Assembly: GCF_030295995.1 (NCBI RefSeq)
Contig: NZ_AP027365.1
Span: 3,504,066-3,568,065 of the forward strand
Source: Thalassotalea hakodatensis
GTDB taxonomy: Bacteria > Pseudomonadota > Gammaproteobacteria > Enterobacterales > Alteromonadaceae
Direction of reading: 5' to 3'
DNA length: 64,000 nt
Shown: one piece after another, positions 1 to 7,880 of the stretch
How positions within the stretch are numbered: position 1 is the first letter of the stretch
Layout of the letters: each line of letters begins with the position of its first letter
Notes under the pieces: generated by a model
The model's database searches: none
Told to the model about the DNA's origin: nothing
What the model saw: only the letters and a program-made list of their open reading frames with translations
Position numbers and translations under genes: made by a program

Positions 1-759
1 TAGTGTTACTACAAGCTTCTTCGGCTGCTGAATATTTTTAATCATAAAGCGACCAACAAACACACCTATCAAGGCATTCACGATAGAGGTAACATTTGAC
101 AATAATCCTTCTGGGTCTAATGGTAAATTTCGATACGTAGTTCCCGGTAGTAAATGTTGATCAAACCAAACATTAATTGCACCATCTGCAGTGAAGTTAC
201 CACCGCCATAACCGCCTAAAGTGACGAACGCTAAAAGCAACCAATAACCGATAAGAATGCCAACAGCAACAAACCATTGAGTTTTTTCACTGACATACCA
301 AACCAGTAACGCAGCAACAAACCATGAAATGCCAATACGACCTAATACACTTGCAAAGCGAACGTCGTCAATATTTACCGGTAAGCCTCGACCCCAAGCA
401 TGGTTGTATATCACTCCAAATAACAATAATAACGCTAACCGTTTGATCCCTTGACGTAGGGTTGCTTTAGCCTTTTCTGGAGGATAAGTTGACAACGGTT
501 TTGCCGCAATGCCTAAACTAACGCCGGATAAAAAGATGAACAATGGAAAAATAAGATCATAAGCAGTGAAGCCGTGCCAAGTTGAGTGCTCCATTTGCTT
601 TGCCCAAAAATGAAAGAAAGACCAACCAGTGATCACAAAAAAGGCTAAAAACAGCTTTTCACCGCCTAAAATCCAAAACATGTCAAAACCACGTAATGCA
701 TCTATCGATAATAACCGTTTTTTCTTGGGTGGCTGCACCCCCGCTACTTGTTGAGTCAT
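1..759 (-). CDS. NagX/HGSNAT-like membrane acyltransferase (DUF5009/DUF1624 type), 3' end outside window
   Basis: Read directly on the minus strand from an ATG at 757-759 with an AGGA Shine-Dalgarno just upstream; 253 codons are open to the window edge, so the C-terminus is missing. The protein has a short cytoplasmic N-terminus followed by SIDALRGFDMFWI, the signature of the heparan-alpha-glucosaminide N-acetyltransferase-like family (NagX in bacteria), and then repeated hydrophobic helices. Family members are multi-pass inner-membrane proteins thought to acetylate amino sugars or transport sugar breakdown products; the substrate cannot be read here. No sugar-catabolic partner is visible in the window because the gene runs off its left edge. 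Confidence 0.75.
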   Translation of the reverse strand, partial: MTQQVAGVQPPKKKRLLSIDALRGFDMFWILGGEKLFLAFFVITGWSFFHFWAKQMEHSTWHGFTAYDLIFPLFIFLSGVSLGIAAKPLSTYPPEKAKATLRQGIKRLALLLLFGVIYNHAWGRGLPVNIDDVRFASVLGRIGISWFVAALLVWYVSEKTQWFVAVGILIGYWLLLAFVTLGGYGGGNFTADGAINVWFDQHLLPGTTYRNLPLDPEGLLSNVTSIVNALIGVFVGRFMIKNIQQPKKLVVTL

Positions 760-1002
760 ATTATTCCTATTTTTCGCACCAAAAAAGACAACGCTGTCAT
801 TTTAATTAGCCTCATTGTAAAACAGCTACTTAAAAGTTAAAACAAAAACTCAACCTTCATAGACAGTTGTTATTAACAAAAGCATAAAATACTTGTGTAG
901 GGTTCATATCGATTAATAAAGCTAACAATTAATTACACTCTTCTCTTGTTATCATTATGAATACTCTTAACATAGGAAGGGAATTTAAAAGAGGACCATA
1001 GT

Positions 1003-1455
1003 ATGTTTGATAAAATCTCTGCTTTTTTAACATCAATACAACAAGATGATGATTCTGCGATTGAAGAAACCATCACAATAGAGCTTGCATGTACGGTATT
1101 GCTTTGTGAAGTGATCAGAGCTGATGGTTTAATGAACCATCAAGAACAAACGCAATTATCCAAGTTGGTAAAAGAGAAATTTTCACTTGATGAAACCTCG
1201 GCAGACTCTTTAATTAATCAAGCAATTGAATTATGTGAACACGCCAATGACTTCCATCGATTCACATCTATTGTTAATCATCATTATCAACCAGAAGATA
1301 AAATAAAAATAATTGCATTACTGTGGCAATTAGCAAACGCCGATGATCATATCGATGCCATTGAAGAGCATACTATTAGACGTATTGCTGATTTATTACA
1401 TTTACGTCATAGCGAATATATTTCTGCAAAATCTACGGTGATTTCCAAGCCTTAA
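1003..1455 (+). CDS. TerB-like (tellurite resistance B family) acidic helical protein
   Basis: A 150-residue cytoplasmic protein with an AGAGGA ribosome binding site 7 bases before the ATG. Two acidic repeats, around residues 37-50 (EVIRADGLMNHQEQ) and 110-125 (NADDHIDAIEEH), match the paired metal-binding helical segments of TerB/DjlA-N-like domains. Such proteins are all-helical; the role of stand-alone copies is not well defined and tellurite resistance should not be assumed, since no ter operon is present. It is followed 55 bases later by the CvfB-like gene on the same strand and may be co-transcribed with it. Confidence 0.7.
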   Translation: MFDKISAFLTSIQQDDDSAIEETITIELACTVLLCEVIRADGLMNHQEQTQLSKLVKEKFSLDETSADSLINQAIELCEHANDFHRFTSIVNHHYQPEDKIKIIALLWQLANADDHIDAIEEHTIRRIADLLHLRHSEYISAKSTVISKP

Positions 1456-1510
1456 TGTGAGGAGTCAGGTATACTAACGAATGTGTTTTCAATCGTCGCT
1501 GCAGGTATTT

Positions 1511-2341
1511 ATGGCTTCACTTGGTCAATTTAATCAATTAACAATTTTAGAAAAGTCGGATAAAGGGTTAGTGCTTGATGGGCAAACCTTCGGACAGCTT
1601 TTCTTACCCAACAAACAAGTACCCACTTTACAAGATGAGCAATCTACGGTTGAGGTATTTTTATATCGCGATGCGAGCGAGCAAGTAACGGCAACAACCA
1701 GTAAACCTTTTGTTCAAGCTGAACAATTTGCATATTTACGGGTAAAACAAACCAATAAATTAGGCGCATTTTTAGATTGGGGATTACCTAAAGACTTGCT
1801 AGTGCCGTTCAATTTACAATATCGAAAAATGGAGCAAGGAAAGTCTTATTTAGTGTACGTTTTTGTTGATGAAACGACAGGTCGATTAGTAGCATCAAGT
1901 AAATTAGATAAATTTTTAGATATATGGCCAGCAGACTATCAACAGTGGCAAGAAGTTGACATTGTTATAGGTGGGAAAACTGATTTAGGTTTTAAAGCCA
2001 TAATCAACCACAAACATTGGGGATTGCTGTATCAAAATGAAATTTTTAAACCTTTGAGAGTCGGTCAAAAGCTAAAAGCATTTATCAAAAACGTGCGTGA
2101 AGATGGCCGATTAGATCTCAGCTTGTCGCGTGCTGGCAAAGGCAAAGTGGTCGACTTTAACACGCAGTTATTGAATTATCTTGAGCAACATGATGGCTAT
2201 TGTCAATTACATGACAAAAGTACGCCTGCAGAAATTTCAAAAACGTTTGGTGTGAGTAAAAAAACCTATAAAGCTGCCGTTGGAAACTTATTAAAGCAAG
2301 GAAAAATCACCCTCTCAGAAAGTGGCATTCACCTCGCTTAG
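1511..2341 (+). CDS. CvfB/YitL-like S1-domain RNA-binding protein
   Basis: Cytoplasmic protein with tandem S1-like beta-barrel domains and a C-terminal winged helix (about the last 60 residues, with the SKKTYKAAVGNLLKQGKI stretch), the architecture of CvfB. The middle holds a typical S1 block (KTNKLGAFLDWGLPKDLLVP). I chose the ATG at 1511 because MASLGQFNQL matches the family N-terminus; an in-frame ATG at 1481 adds ten unconserved residues but has a GAGGAG sequence 16 bases upstream, so the start is not settled. Family members bind RNA and affect virulence-gene expression in Gram-positives; the role in gammaproteobacteria is unknown to me. Confidence 0.8.
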   Translation: MASLGQFNQLTILEKSDKGLVLDGQTFGQLFLPNKQVPTLQDEQSTVEVFLYRDASEQVTATTSKPFVQAEQFAYLRVKQTNKLGAFLDWGLPKDLLVPFNLQYRKMEQGKSYLVYVFVDETTGRLVASSKLDKFLDIWPADYQQWQEVDIVIGGKTDLGFKAIINHKHWGLLYQNEIFKPLRVGQKLKAFIKNVREDGRLDLSLSRAGKGKVVDFNTQLLNYLEQHDGYCQLHDKSTPAEISKTFGVSKKTYKAAVGNLLKQGKITLSESGIHLA

Positions 2342-2342
2342 C

Positions 2343-2374
2343 AAGGTAAGCGGCTCTACTTAGAGGCTTACCTT
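2343..2374 (+). terminator. Hairpin after the CvfB-like gene (candidate terminator)
   Basis: AAGGTAAGC (2343-2351) pairs perfectly with GCTTACCTT (2366-2374), and the loop contains a further CTCT/AGAG pairing. It begins two bases after the stop codon. There is no long T-run after it, so termination is inferred from position and stem strength only. Confidence 0.45.
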
Positions 2375-2392
2375 TAACCTTTGATTATGCAT

Positions 2393-2429
2393 AAACATTA
2401 AGGTTTGATGCTTACCATACTTAATGTTT
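2393..2429. repeat. Second intergenic inverted repeat, 10-bp stem with 17-base loop
   Basis: AAACATTAAG (2393-2402) and CTTAATGTTT (2420-2429) are perfect inverted repeats. The loop contains GCTTACC (2410-2416), complementary to GGTAAGC in the left arm of the preceding hairpin, so alternative pairing between the two is possible. Confidence 0.5.
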
Positions 2430-2457
2430 GTCTTTGTTAGGCTCTTTTTGAACAATA

Positions 2458-2496
2458 CGCGAGTAATGAAGTCGACGTTTTTCTACATTACTCGCG
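2458..2496 (-). terminator. Third intergenic hairpin, 11-bp stem with 17-base loop, downstream of the TonB receptor
   Basis: CGCGAGTAATG (2458-2468) pairs perfectly with CATTACTCGCG (2486-2496). It lies about 20 bases past the stop codon of the minus-strand receptor gene and may end its transcript, although no T-run follows the stem on the minus strand. Confidence 0.45.
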
Positions 2497-2516
2497 GTAC
2501 CTCTTAGGAAAGTTTC

Positions 2517-5006
2517 TTAAAAACTGCCTCGAATTCCTAACTCAATACCTCGCCCCGGCAAAGGTGCGACATTCTTTAAAAATGATGTATGTACACGCGC
2601 CTCTTCATCGGTAAGGTTGTTACCCTTAACAAATAAGACGAAATCATCGCCAATACCATCTAAATAATAATTAACATGGGCATCAACTAACGTGTAACCT
2701 TTTGTTTCTTCTTCGTATTGTGAAATATCATCTTGATCAAAATAATGATTAACAGACAATTGGGCACTATAATTTTGCGCCGTATAATCTATGGTTGCAC
2801 CAATTCGCATTGGCGGTATACGCGGTAAGTTGCCACCTGATTTCAATTTAGCGCGCGTATAGTCTGCATACACATTTGAGCGAAGGTTTGATGTCCATTG
2901 ATAAATCACCTCAGCCTCAACACCATACATTTCCACATCGCGTTGTTGATACACATAAACAGGCAAACCTTCATCTGAAAATTCTTCGTGATGATCTTCT
3001 TCACCTTCATGGTGCTCATCTTCGTGTTCATCATGCTCTTCTTCATGATCACCATGTTCGTGATGTGTTTCAACAAAAAGACCCGTATTGGTTTGATAAA
3101 AATAATCATCAACCTGATTATAAAACGCCCCAAGCACGAAGCCTAAATCACCTTCAAATTTACGCCACGTTAAATCTATGTTCGTTGCCGTTTCTAGTTC
3201 AATACCCTCTTGTTCGATATGGAAGTGATCATTATGCAATGAGTAAATCGCCCCCTTTTCAAACGTATTAGTCCCTATATGCGGCCCATTTGAAAATAAC
3301 TCTGCTGCAGAAGGTGCTCGTTGCGAATAGGCTAATGATAAGCCAATGTTATATCCTGGCTGATAATCCCAAACGAAACCTGCTGACAAACTTACTGGCG
3401 TAAAATCTTGAGATGTTAATTCGTTTTCATCGTGATGGTGCTCACCATCATGTTCATCTTCGTCATGCGATTCATCATTATGTGCGCTAACTTCTACATG
3501 CTCTATACGCACACCAAGCTGTACGAGAAGATCATTAAAATGACGCTCCTCTAACCAAGCTAATGCAACAGAGTTTGTTTCTGATGGCGGTGTAAAAGCT
3601 TCCGCACCAATAGCTTCAAAGTCATTGGTTTTATAATGAAGGGTCCAAGCACCTTTCCAGCCAAACATTTCATTATGGAAGATATCAAAGCGAGCCTCTA
3701 ACATCTCACTGTTAAAAACAGTGCCGATTTCATCGCCCTCAATTTCTTTATGCTGATAGTCTGTATAAGATAATTTGCTCGCAACTTTATTAACAATGCC
3801 TTTATTGAAGTTCAATTCACTTAAAAACTGTAAACGTTCTTGGGTTAAATCACCCCAAACATTTTCTTCGTGAGCATCATGATCTTCTTCATGATCATGG
3901 TCGTGCTCTTCTTCGTGTTCATTATGCTCTTCTCCATGGCTGTGCCCTGGTATTCCGTACTCACGATTGCTTTTTCCGTATGAAAAGCCAATAAACCCTT
4001 CATCAAGAATAAAACTTGTACCAATGGTAAAGCCAGAAGACTTAGAAGCACTATTAGCTAAAATACCTTTTTCTTGCGCATGCTCTTCATGTTCCTCTTC
4101 ATGATCGTGCTCTTCATCATGTTCATCATGATCTTCGTCGTGCTCCAGCTCTGCATAACCTGGTATTTTGTAATCATCACCATCCCGCCAAAAACCATCA
4201 ACATGAAACGCCATATTACCGACAGAAGTATTAGCCATTAAACTCAGCTCGTCTTCTGATGCCACTGTGTTGTGTTTTGCTAAATAGCTAAATTCATCGC
4301 CGAGGTGTTTTGGTACACGGTTATCGACCACGTTAACAACGCCACCAATGGCACCACTGCCATAAAATAACGTTGCTGGACCACGTAATACTTCAATTTG
4401 TTGTGCGGTAGCAGATTCCGTCGACACCACATGATCTGGACCAACGCGAGAGGCATCACCCACATCTAAACCATTTTGTGTGATTAAAACGCGAGGGCCA
4501 TCTAATCCACGGATAATTGGGCTACTAGAAACTGGGCCAAAATAAGTAGAATGCACACCCACTTCATTTTTTAACGTTTCGCCTAACGTTGATGCTTGTT
4601 TTGTACGTAATTCATCACTAGCAATAACATTAACAGGCAATGCAGATTCAATGGTAGAAGAATGTAATGGCGTTGCATGCACATCAACTACTTCCATCAC
4701 ACTGGGTTTTAATGAGAAGTTAATTTTTGTTCGGTTGTCAGATGACAGTGCGATTTTTTGATTCTGATGAGCAAAATTTTTCGCACTAACATGTAATTCA
4801 ACATCGTTTGACTCTATCCCTGTAAAGCTAAACCTACCAAATTCATCCGTTAGAACCACTTTTTTACTGTTTACAATAGCAACTTTAGCGTATTGAATCG
4901 GTTCACCACTTGCATTTTTTACGATGCCTGAGACTTGTTGCGCGGCAAAAACAATAGAGGATGCTGACGATAACGTTAATAACGTCACTACGGGGATAAA
5001 TTTCAT
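2517..5006 (-). CDS. TonB-dependent outer-membrane receptor, ZnuD-like, His/Asp/Glu-rich
   Basis: About 829 residues. The start at 5006 is preferred because AGGAAT sits 6 bases before it and it opens directly into a signal peptide (MKFIPVVTLLTLSSA, ending near IVFA); an upstream in-frame ATG at 5021 lacks such a site. Domains in order: signal peptide, carboxypeptidase-regulatory-like beta-sandwich (about 25-105), TonB plug (about 120-235, with IIRGLDGPRVLI and EVLRGPATLFYGSGAIGGVVN), then a 22-strand-type barrel ending in a C-terminal Phe. Four segments extremely rich in His, Asp and Glu lie in predicted loops, as in zinc receptors of the ZnuD type. With the Zur-box-controlled gene 124 bases upstream, zinc uptake across the outer membrane is the likely role. 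Confidence 0.85.
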   Translation of the reverse strand: MKFIPVVTLLTLSSASSIVFAAQQVSGIVKNASGEPIQYAKVAIVNSKKVVLTDEFGRFSFTGIESNDVELHVSAKNFAHQNQKIALSSDNRTKINFSLKPSVMEVVDVHATPLHSSTIESALPVNVIASDELRTKQASTLGETLKNEVGVHSTYFGPVSSSPIIRGLDGPRVLITQNGLDVGDASRVGPDHVVSTESATAQQIEVLRGPATLFYGSGAIGGVVNVVDNRVPKHLGDEFSYLAKHNTVASEDELSLMANTSVGNMAFHVDGFWRDGDDYKIPGYAELEHDEDHDEHDEEHDHEEEHEEHAQEKGILANSASKSSGFTIGTSFILDEGFIGFSYGKSNREYGIPGHSHGEEHNEHEEEHDHDHEEDHDAHEENVWGDLTQERLQFLSELNFNKGIVNKVASKLSYTDYQHKEIEGDEIGTVFNSEMLEARFDIFHNEMFGWKGAWTLHYKTNDFEAIGAEAFTPPSETNSVALAWLEERHFNDLLVQLGVRIEHVEVSAHNDESHDEDEHDGEHHHDENELTSQDFTPVSLSAGFVWDYQPGYNIGLSLAYSQRAPSAAELFSNGPHIGTNTFEKGAIYSLHNDHFHIEQEGIELETATNIDLTWRKFEGDLGFVLGAFYNQVDDYFYQTNTGLFVETHHEHGDHEEEHDEHEDEHHEGEEDHHEEFSDEGLPVYVYQQRDVEMYGVEAEVIYQWTSNLRSNVYADYTRAKLKSGGNLPRIPPMRIGATIDYTAQNYSAQLSVNHYFDQDDISQYEEETKGYTLVDAHVNYYLDGIGDDFVLFVKGNNLTDEEARVHTSFLKNVAPLPGRGIELGIRGSF

Positions 5007-5145
5007 AATATTCCTGTACATTTATGAGTATATGAACGATATGTGCTTACGTCATCATGGCACAAGGCATAAACCTCGGCGTAAGACGATGCTCGTTCAA
5101 TCAAAAATTTAATTAAAATAAGTGTTGTTTAAAAATAAGTGAGCA

Positions 5146-5445
5146 CTAAGATGTAGGCGGTGCACGTTGCAATGGTTTTACATACGTTGGTAGTGCAGCG
5201 AGCATTACGTAGGAATGAATACGAGGCGCCGAAAATAGGCCAATATTCGTATAGACAATTGTTATCGGGCGATATACAGGATCAGCCTTTTGCTGACAAA
5301 GCTTGCAATCTAATTGTTCAAAAGCTTGAAGTTCTGTAGAAGTATCATGGCTATGGGTAGCAAAAGACAACAGCATAATAAGTGACAAAAAGGCACTCAT
5401 TGATACGTGTTTAAATTTTTTAAAAAGGCACATGCTCAACTTCAT
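5146..5445 (-). CDS. Small DUF2946-like secreted or membrane-anchored protein, Zur-controlled
   Basis: 99 residues with a hydrophobic N-terminal segment (SAFLSLIMLLSFATHS), a short HSHD run, a CKLC pair and a C-terminus ending RAPPTS, a pattern I associate with DUF2946-type proteins, which often neighbour metal transport genes. It lies directly upstream of the zinc-type TonB receptor on the same strand, with no obvious terminator between, so both probably share the Zur-box promoter. The start is uncertain: the ATG at 5445 would be almost leaderless relative to the predicted promoter, and an in-frame ATG at 5433 is an equally good choice. The function is unknown; metal binding through the HSHD/CxxC residues is an inference. 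Confidence 0.6.
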   Translation of the reverse strand: MKLSMCLFKKFKHVSMSAFLSLIMLLSFATHSHDTSTELQAFEQLDCKLCQQKADPVYRPITIVYTNIGLFSAPRIHSYVMLAALPTYVKPLQRAPPTS

Positions 5446-5449
5446 GGCC

Positions 5450-5467
5450 GTGATAATATAACATTAC
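5450..5467 (-). promoter_or_regulatory. Zur box (zinc uptake regulator operator)
   Basis: On the minus strand this reads GTAATGTTATATTATCAC, agreeing at 16 of 18 positions with the Escherichia coli znuA/znuC Zur site as I recall it. It covers the predicted -10 region of the promoter for the DUF2946-like and TonB receptor genes, where bound Zur-Zn would block RNA polymerase. Confidence 0.75.
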
Positions 5468-5485
5468 AAACCAAGCTGCAATCAA
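5457..5485 (-). promoter_or_regulatory. Sigma-70-type promoter overlapping the Zur box
   Basis: TTGATT (5480-5485, minus strand) and GTTATA (5457-5462) are separated by exactly 17 bases. The predicted start of transcription is only a few bases before the ATG at 5445, which favours translation from the ATG at 5433. Confidence 0.5.
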
Positions 5486-5562
5486 AGTAGAGGCTGAAAA
5501 AGCAAATTTCCCAATTATTAATAATTCATACGCAGCAATATAAATTTATGACGGTTTAATAC

Positions 5563-5587
5563 AAAAAAAAGCGCCTTTCAGCGCCTT
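5563..5587 (-). terminator. Intrinsic terminator after tldD
   Basis: On the minus strand an AAG(G)CGC / GCGCTT stem with a TGAAAG loop is followed by eight T residues. It starts about 20 bases after the tldD stop codon. Confidence 0.8.
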
Positions 5588-5605
5588 CTTAAAAAAGTGA
5601 TTCGG

Positions 5606-7045
5606 TTATTGCGTGCCGCCTATGGTCATTTCATCTACTTTAAGGGTTGGTTGTCCTACACCAACGGGGACGCTTTGCCCATCTTTGCCGCACACGCCAA
5701 TTCCGGGGTCTAATTCGAGATCATTCCCTACCATACTGACTTTTTTCATCGCTTCAGGTCCGCTACCAATTAACGTTGCCCCTTTAATTGGCGAAGTGAT
5801 CACACCATCTTCGATTAAATAGGCTTCTGAACTAGTAAACACAAATTTACCCGAGGTAATATCAACTTGCCCCCCCGCAAAGTGTGGGGCATATATGCCT
5901 TTTTTAACGGACTTTATAATATCAGTAGGTGAATGATCTCCTGCAAGCATATAAGTGTTTGTCATCCGCGGCATCGGTAAATGCGCGTAAGATTCACGAC
6001 GTCCATTCCCTGTAGCTTTTACACCCATTAATGCAGCATTATGCTTATCTTGCATATATCCTTTTAAAACACCCTTTTCGATCAAGGTGTTGTATTGTGC
6101 CGGCACACCTTCATCATCAATATTCAAAGAACCTCGGCGATTAGCCAAAGTGCCGTCATCAACAATAGTACAGTGCTCAGAGGTTACTTGTTGACCGATT
6201 TTGCCAGAAAATGCAGATGATCCCTTACGGTTGAAGTCACCTTCTAAACCGTGACCAACAGCTTCATGCAATAAAACGCCCGGCCAGCCTGCTCCTAACA
6301 CAACAGGCAATGTACCAGCTGGGGAGTCAATCGCTACTAAATTAACTAAAGCTTGCCTAACCGCTTCCTGTGCATATTGAAGGTAGCGTGGTTGATCACT
6401 CTGAACGTCGAAGAAATAACTGTAATCTGTTCGCGCGCCACCACCAGCACTACCGCGTTCACGTTTACCCTCACTTTCAACAAGTACTGAACAATTTAAC
6501 CGAACTAGCGGACGAATATCAGTGGCATATGTGCCATCATTTGCGGCAACTAATATTTTTTCATAAACCCCAGATAAGCTGACAATAACCTGCTTTACAC
6601 GTTCATCTTGTTGTCTAGCATGTGCTTCAACTTCATGTAACAAGGTAATCTTTTGTTCTTGAGTCAAACTACCCAACGGGTCTATATCGCTATAAATTTG
6701 CACAACCGGTTGCTTATTAAATACTTTAATTTTTCCAGATTGTTCAGCTTTGACGATGCCTTTGGCGGCATCAGCAGCTTTTATAATCGCTTGAGCTGAA
6801 ATATCATCGGAGTATGAGAAGCCAGTTTTTTCTCCTGAAACCGCTCTTACGCCTACTCCTCGTTCAATATTATAGGAGCCTTCTTTAACAACGCCATCTT
6901 CTAGTAGCCAAGATTCATGGGCGCTTGATTGAAAATATAAATCAGCAAGGTCAATGTTAGTCTGATTAATACCAGATAATATATCGGTTATAAAACCTTG
7001 ATCTATTTGGCCTTTACCTAATAAATCTTGTTCAACTTCATTCAT
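5606..7045 (-). CDS. tldD: Metalloprotease TldD
   Basis: 479 residues, the usual TldD length. The zinc motif [11 protein letters not shown] lies near residues 258-268, and the family blocks [16 protein letters not shown] (N-terminal third) and [14 protein letters not shown] (C-terminus) are intact. With TldE/PmbA, TldD forms a cytosolic protease that degrades unstructured peptides and processes microcin B17 and CcdA; tldE is not in this window. The gene overlaps the upstream amidase gene by 8 bases and is the last gene of the yhdP-amidase-tldD set, a common gammaproteobacterial order, ahead of a strong terminator. Confidence 0.95.
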   Translation of the reverse strand: MNEVEQDLLGKGQIDQGFITDILSGINQTNIDLADLYFQSSAHESWLLEDGVVKEGSYNIERGVGVRAVSGEKTGFSYSDDISAQAIIKAADAAKGIVKAEQSGKIKVFNKQPVVQIYSDIDPLGSLTQEQKITLLHEVEAHARQQDERVKQVIVSLSGVYEKILVAANDGTYATDIRPLVRLNCSVLVESEGKRERGSAGGGARTDYSYFFDVQSDQPRYLQYAQEAVRQALVNLVAIDSPAGTLPVVLGAGWPGVLLHEAVGHGLEGDFNRKGSSAFSGKIGQQVTSEHCTIVDDGTLANRRGSLNIDDEGVPAQYNTLIEKGVLKGYMQDKHNAALMGVKATGNGRRESYAHLPMPRMTNTYMLAGDHSPTDIIKSVKKGIYAPHFAGGQVDITSGKFVFTSSEAYLIEDGVITSPIKGATLIGSGPEAMKKVSMVGNDLELDPGIGVCGKDGQSVPVGVGQPTLKVDEMTIGGTQ

Positions 7046-7880
7046 GATTGATTAACTTCGTTGTAAATTTGTTGTGAGTTTGAACAGGTATTGCTTTTCT
7101 TACCTGTGTAATTTTTGAGGTATCTATTTGCGCCATAATATGCCCAATACCTTCAGGAAGCTGTTCAATAATTTCTCCCCATGGATCAATAATTATACTA
7201 TGTCCATATGTTTCTCTACCATTGTTGTGCGTGCCATATTGGCCTGCCGCAACAATATACACTTGATTTTCTATCGCACGTGCGCGTAACAATGCATGCC
7301 AATGTGCTTCGCCAGTTACTTTAGTGAATGCACTCGGTACAGTAATAACTTGTGCACCTTTATTTCGCAATTGTCTAAATAACTCAGGAAAACGAAGATC
7401 ATAACAAATAGTCAGCCCAACAGTGATACCTGCTATATCTACAGTTACCACCTTATCACCCGCTAAGGTATATTTTGACTCTACATAGTGTCTTTCACTG
7501 TCTTGAACTTCAACATCAAATAAATGTAACTTATCGTATTGAGCCACTTCATGACCAGCAGCGTTAAACACACAACAACTATTAGTAAATTTATCTTCCT
7601 TTGCTTGATACAAAGGTACACTGCCTGCAATTAAACATACTTCATACTTTTTAGCTAACGCTGCTAAAGCCACTCTTAAGGCATCATCATGACAAGTTTG
7701 CGCTGCTAAAGCGAGTTGCTGAGAATCTTTACCACCAAAATATAAACAGCATTCTGGTAACACCACTATATGTTGTTGATTAGTATTAGCTGTTAATGTA
7801 CTCAGTTGTTGCTCAATAACCGTTAAATTTGTTGCAACATCTGGTGCTGTTGTTAATTGAATCGCAGATATATTAACCAT
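7038..7880 (-). CDS. Nitrilase-superfamily carbon-nitrogen hydrolase (Nit1-like, possible deaminated-glutathione amidase)
   Basis: 280 residues with the complete Glu-Lys-Cys catalytic set: E in VLPECC (about 41), K in YDKLHLFD (about 118) and C in [11 protein letters not shown] (about 160). It overlaps yhdP upstream and tldD downstream by 8 bases each, so the three are translationally coupled. The closest known group is the Nit1/YbeM branch that repairs deaminated glutathione; other omega-amidases share the same motifs, so the substrate is an inference. Confidence 0.85.
   Translation of the reverse strand: MVNISAIQLTTAPDVATNLTVIEQQLSTLTANTNQQHIVVLPECCLYFGGKDSQQLALAAQTCHDDALRVALAALAKKYEVCLIAGSVPLYQAKEDKFTNSCCVFNAAGHEVAQYDKLHLFDVEVQDSERHYVESKYTLAGDKVVTVDIAGITVGLTICYDLRFPELFRQLRNKGAQVITVPSAFTKVTGEAHWHALLRARAIENQVYIVAAGQYGTHNNGRETYGHSIIIDPWGEIIEQLPEGIGHIMAQIDTSKITQVRKAIPVQTHNKFTTKLINHE

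Noticed and set aside
1003-1455. Tellurite resistance locus
   Set aside because: Only a single TerB-like domain protein is present, with no terACDEZ genes, so no resistance function is claimed.
2343-2496. CRISPR-like array or integron attC sites, suggested by the evenly looped hairpins
   Set aside because: The three stems differ in sequence, there are no repeated units with spacers, and no cas or integrase gene is near.
2876-3271. Open frame of about 130 codons antisense to the TonB receptor, rich in His and Leu
   Set aside because: It mirrors the repetitive His/Asp/Glu codons of the receptor; no ribosome site and no recognisable protein.
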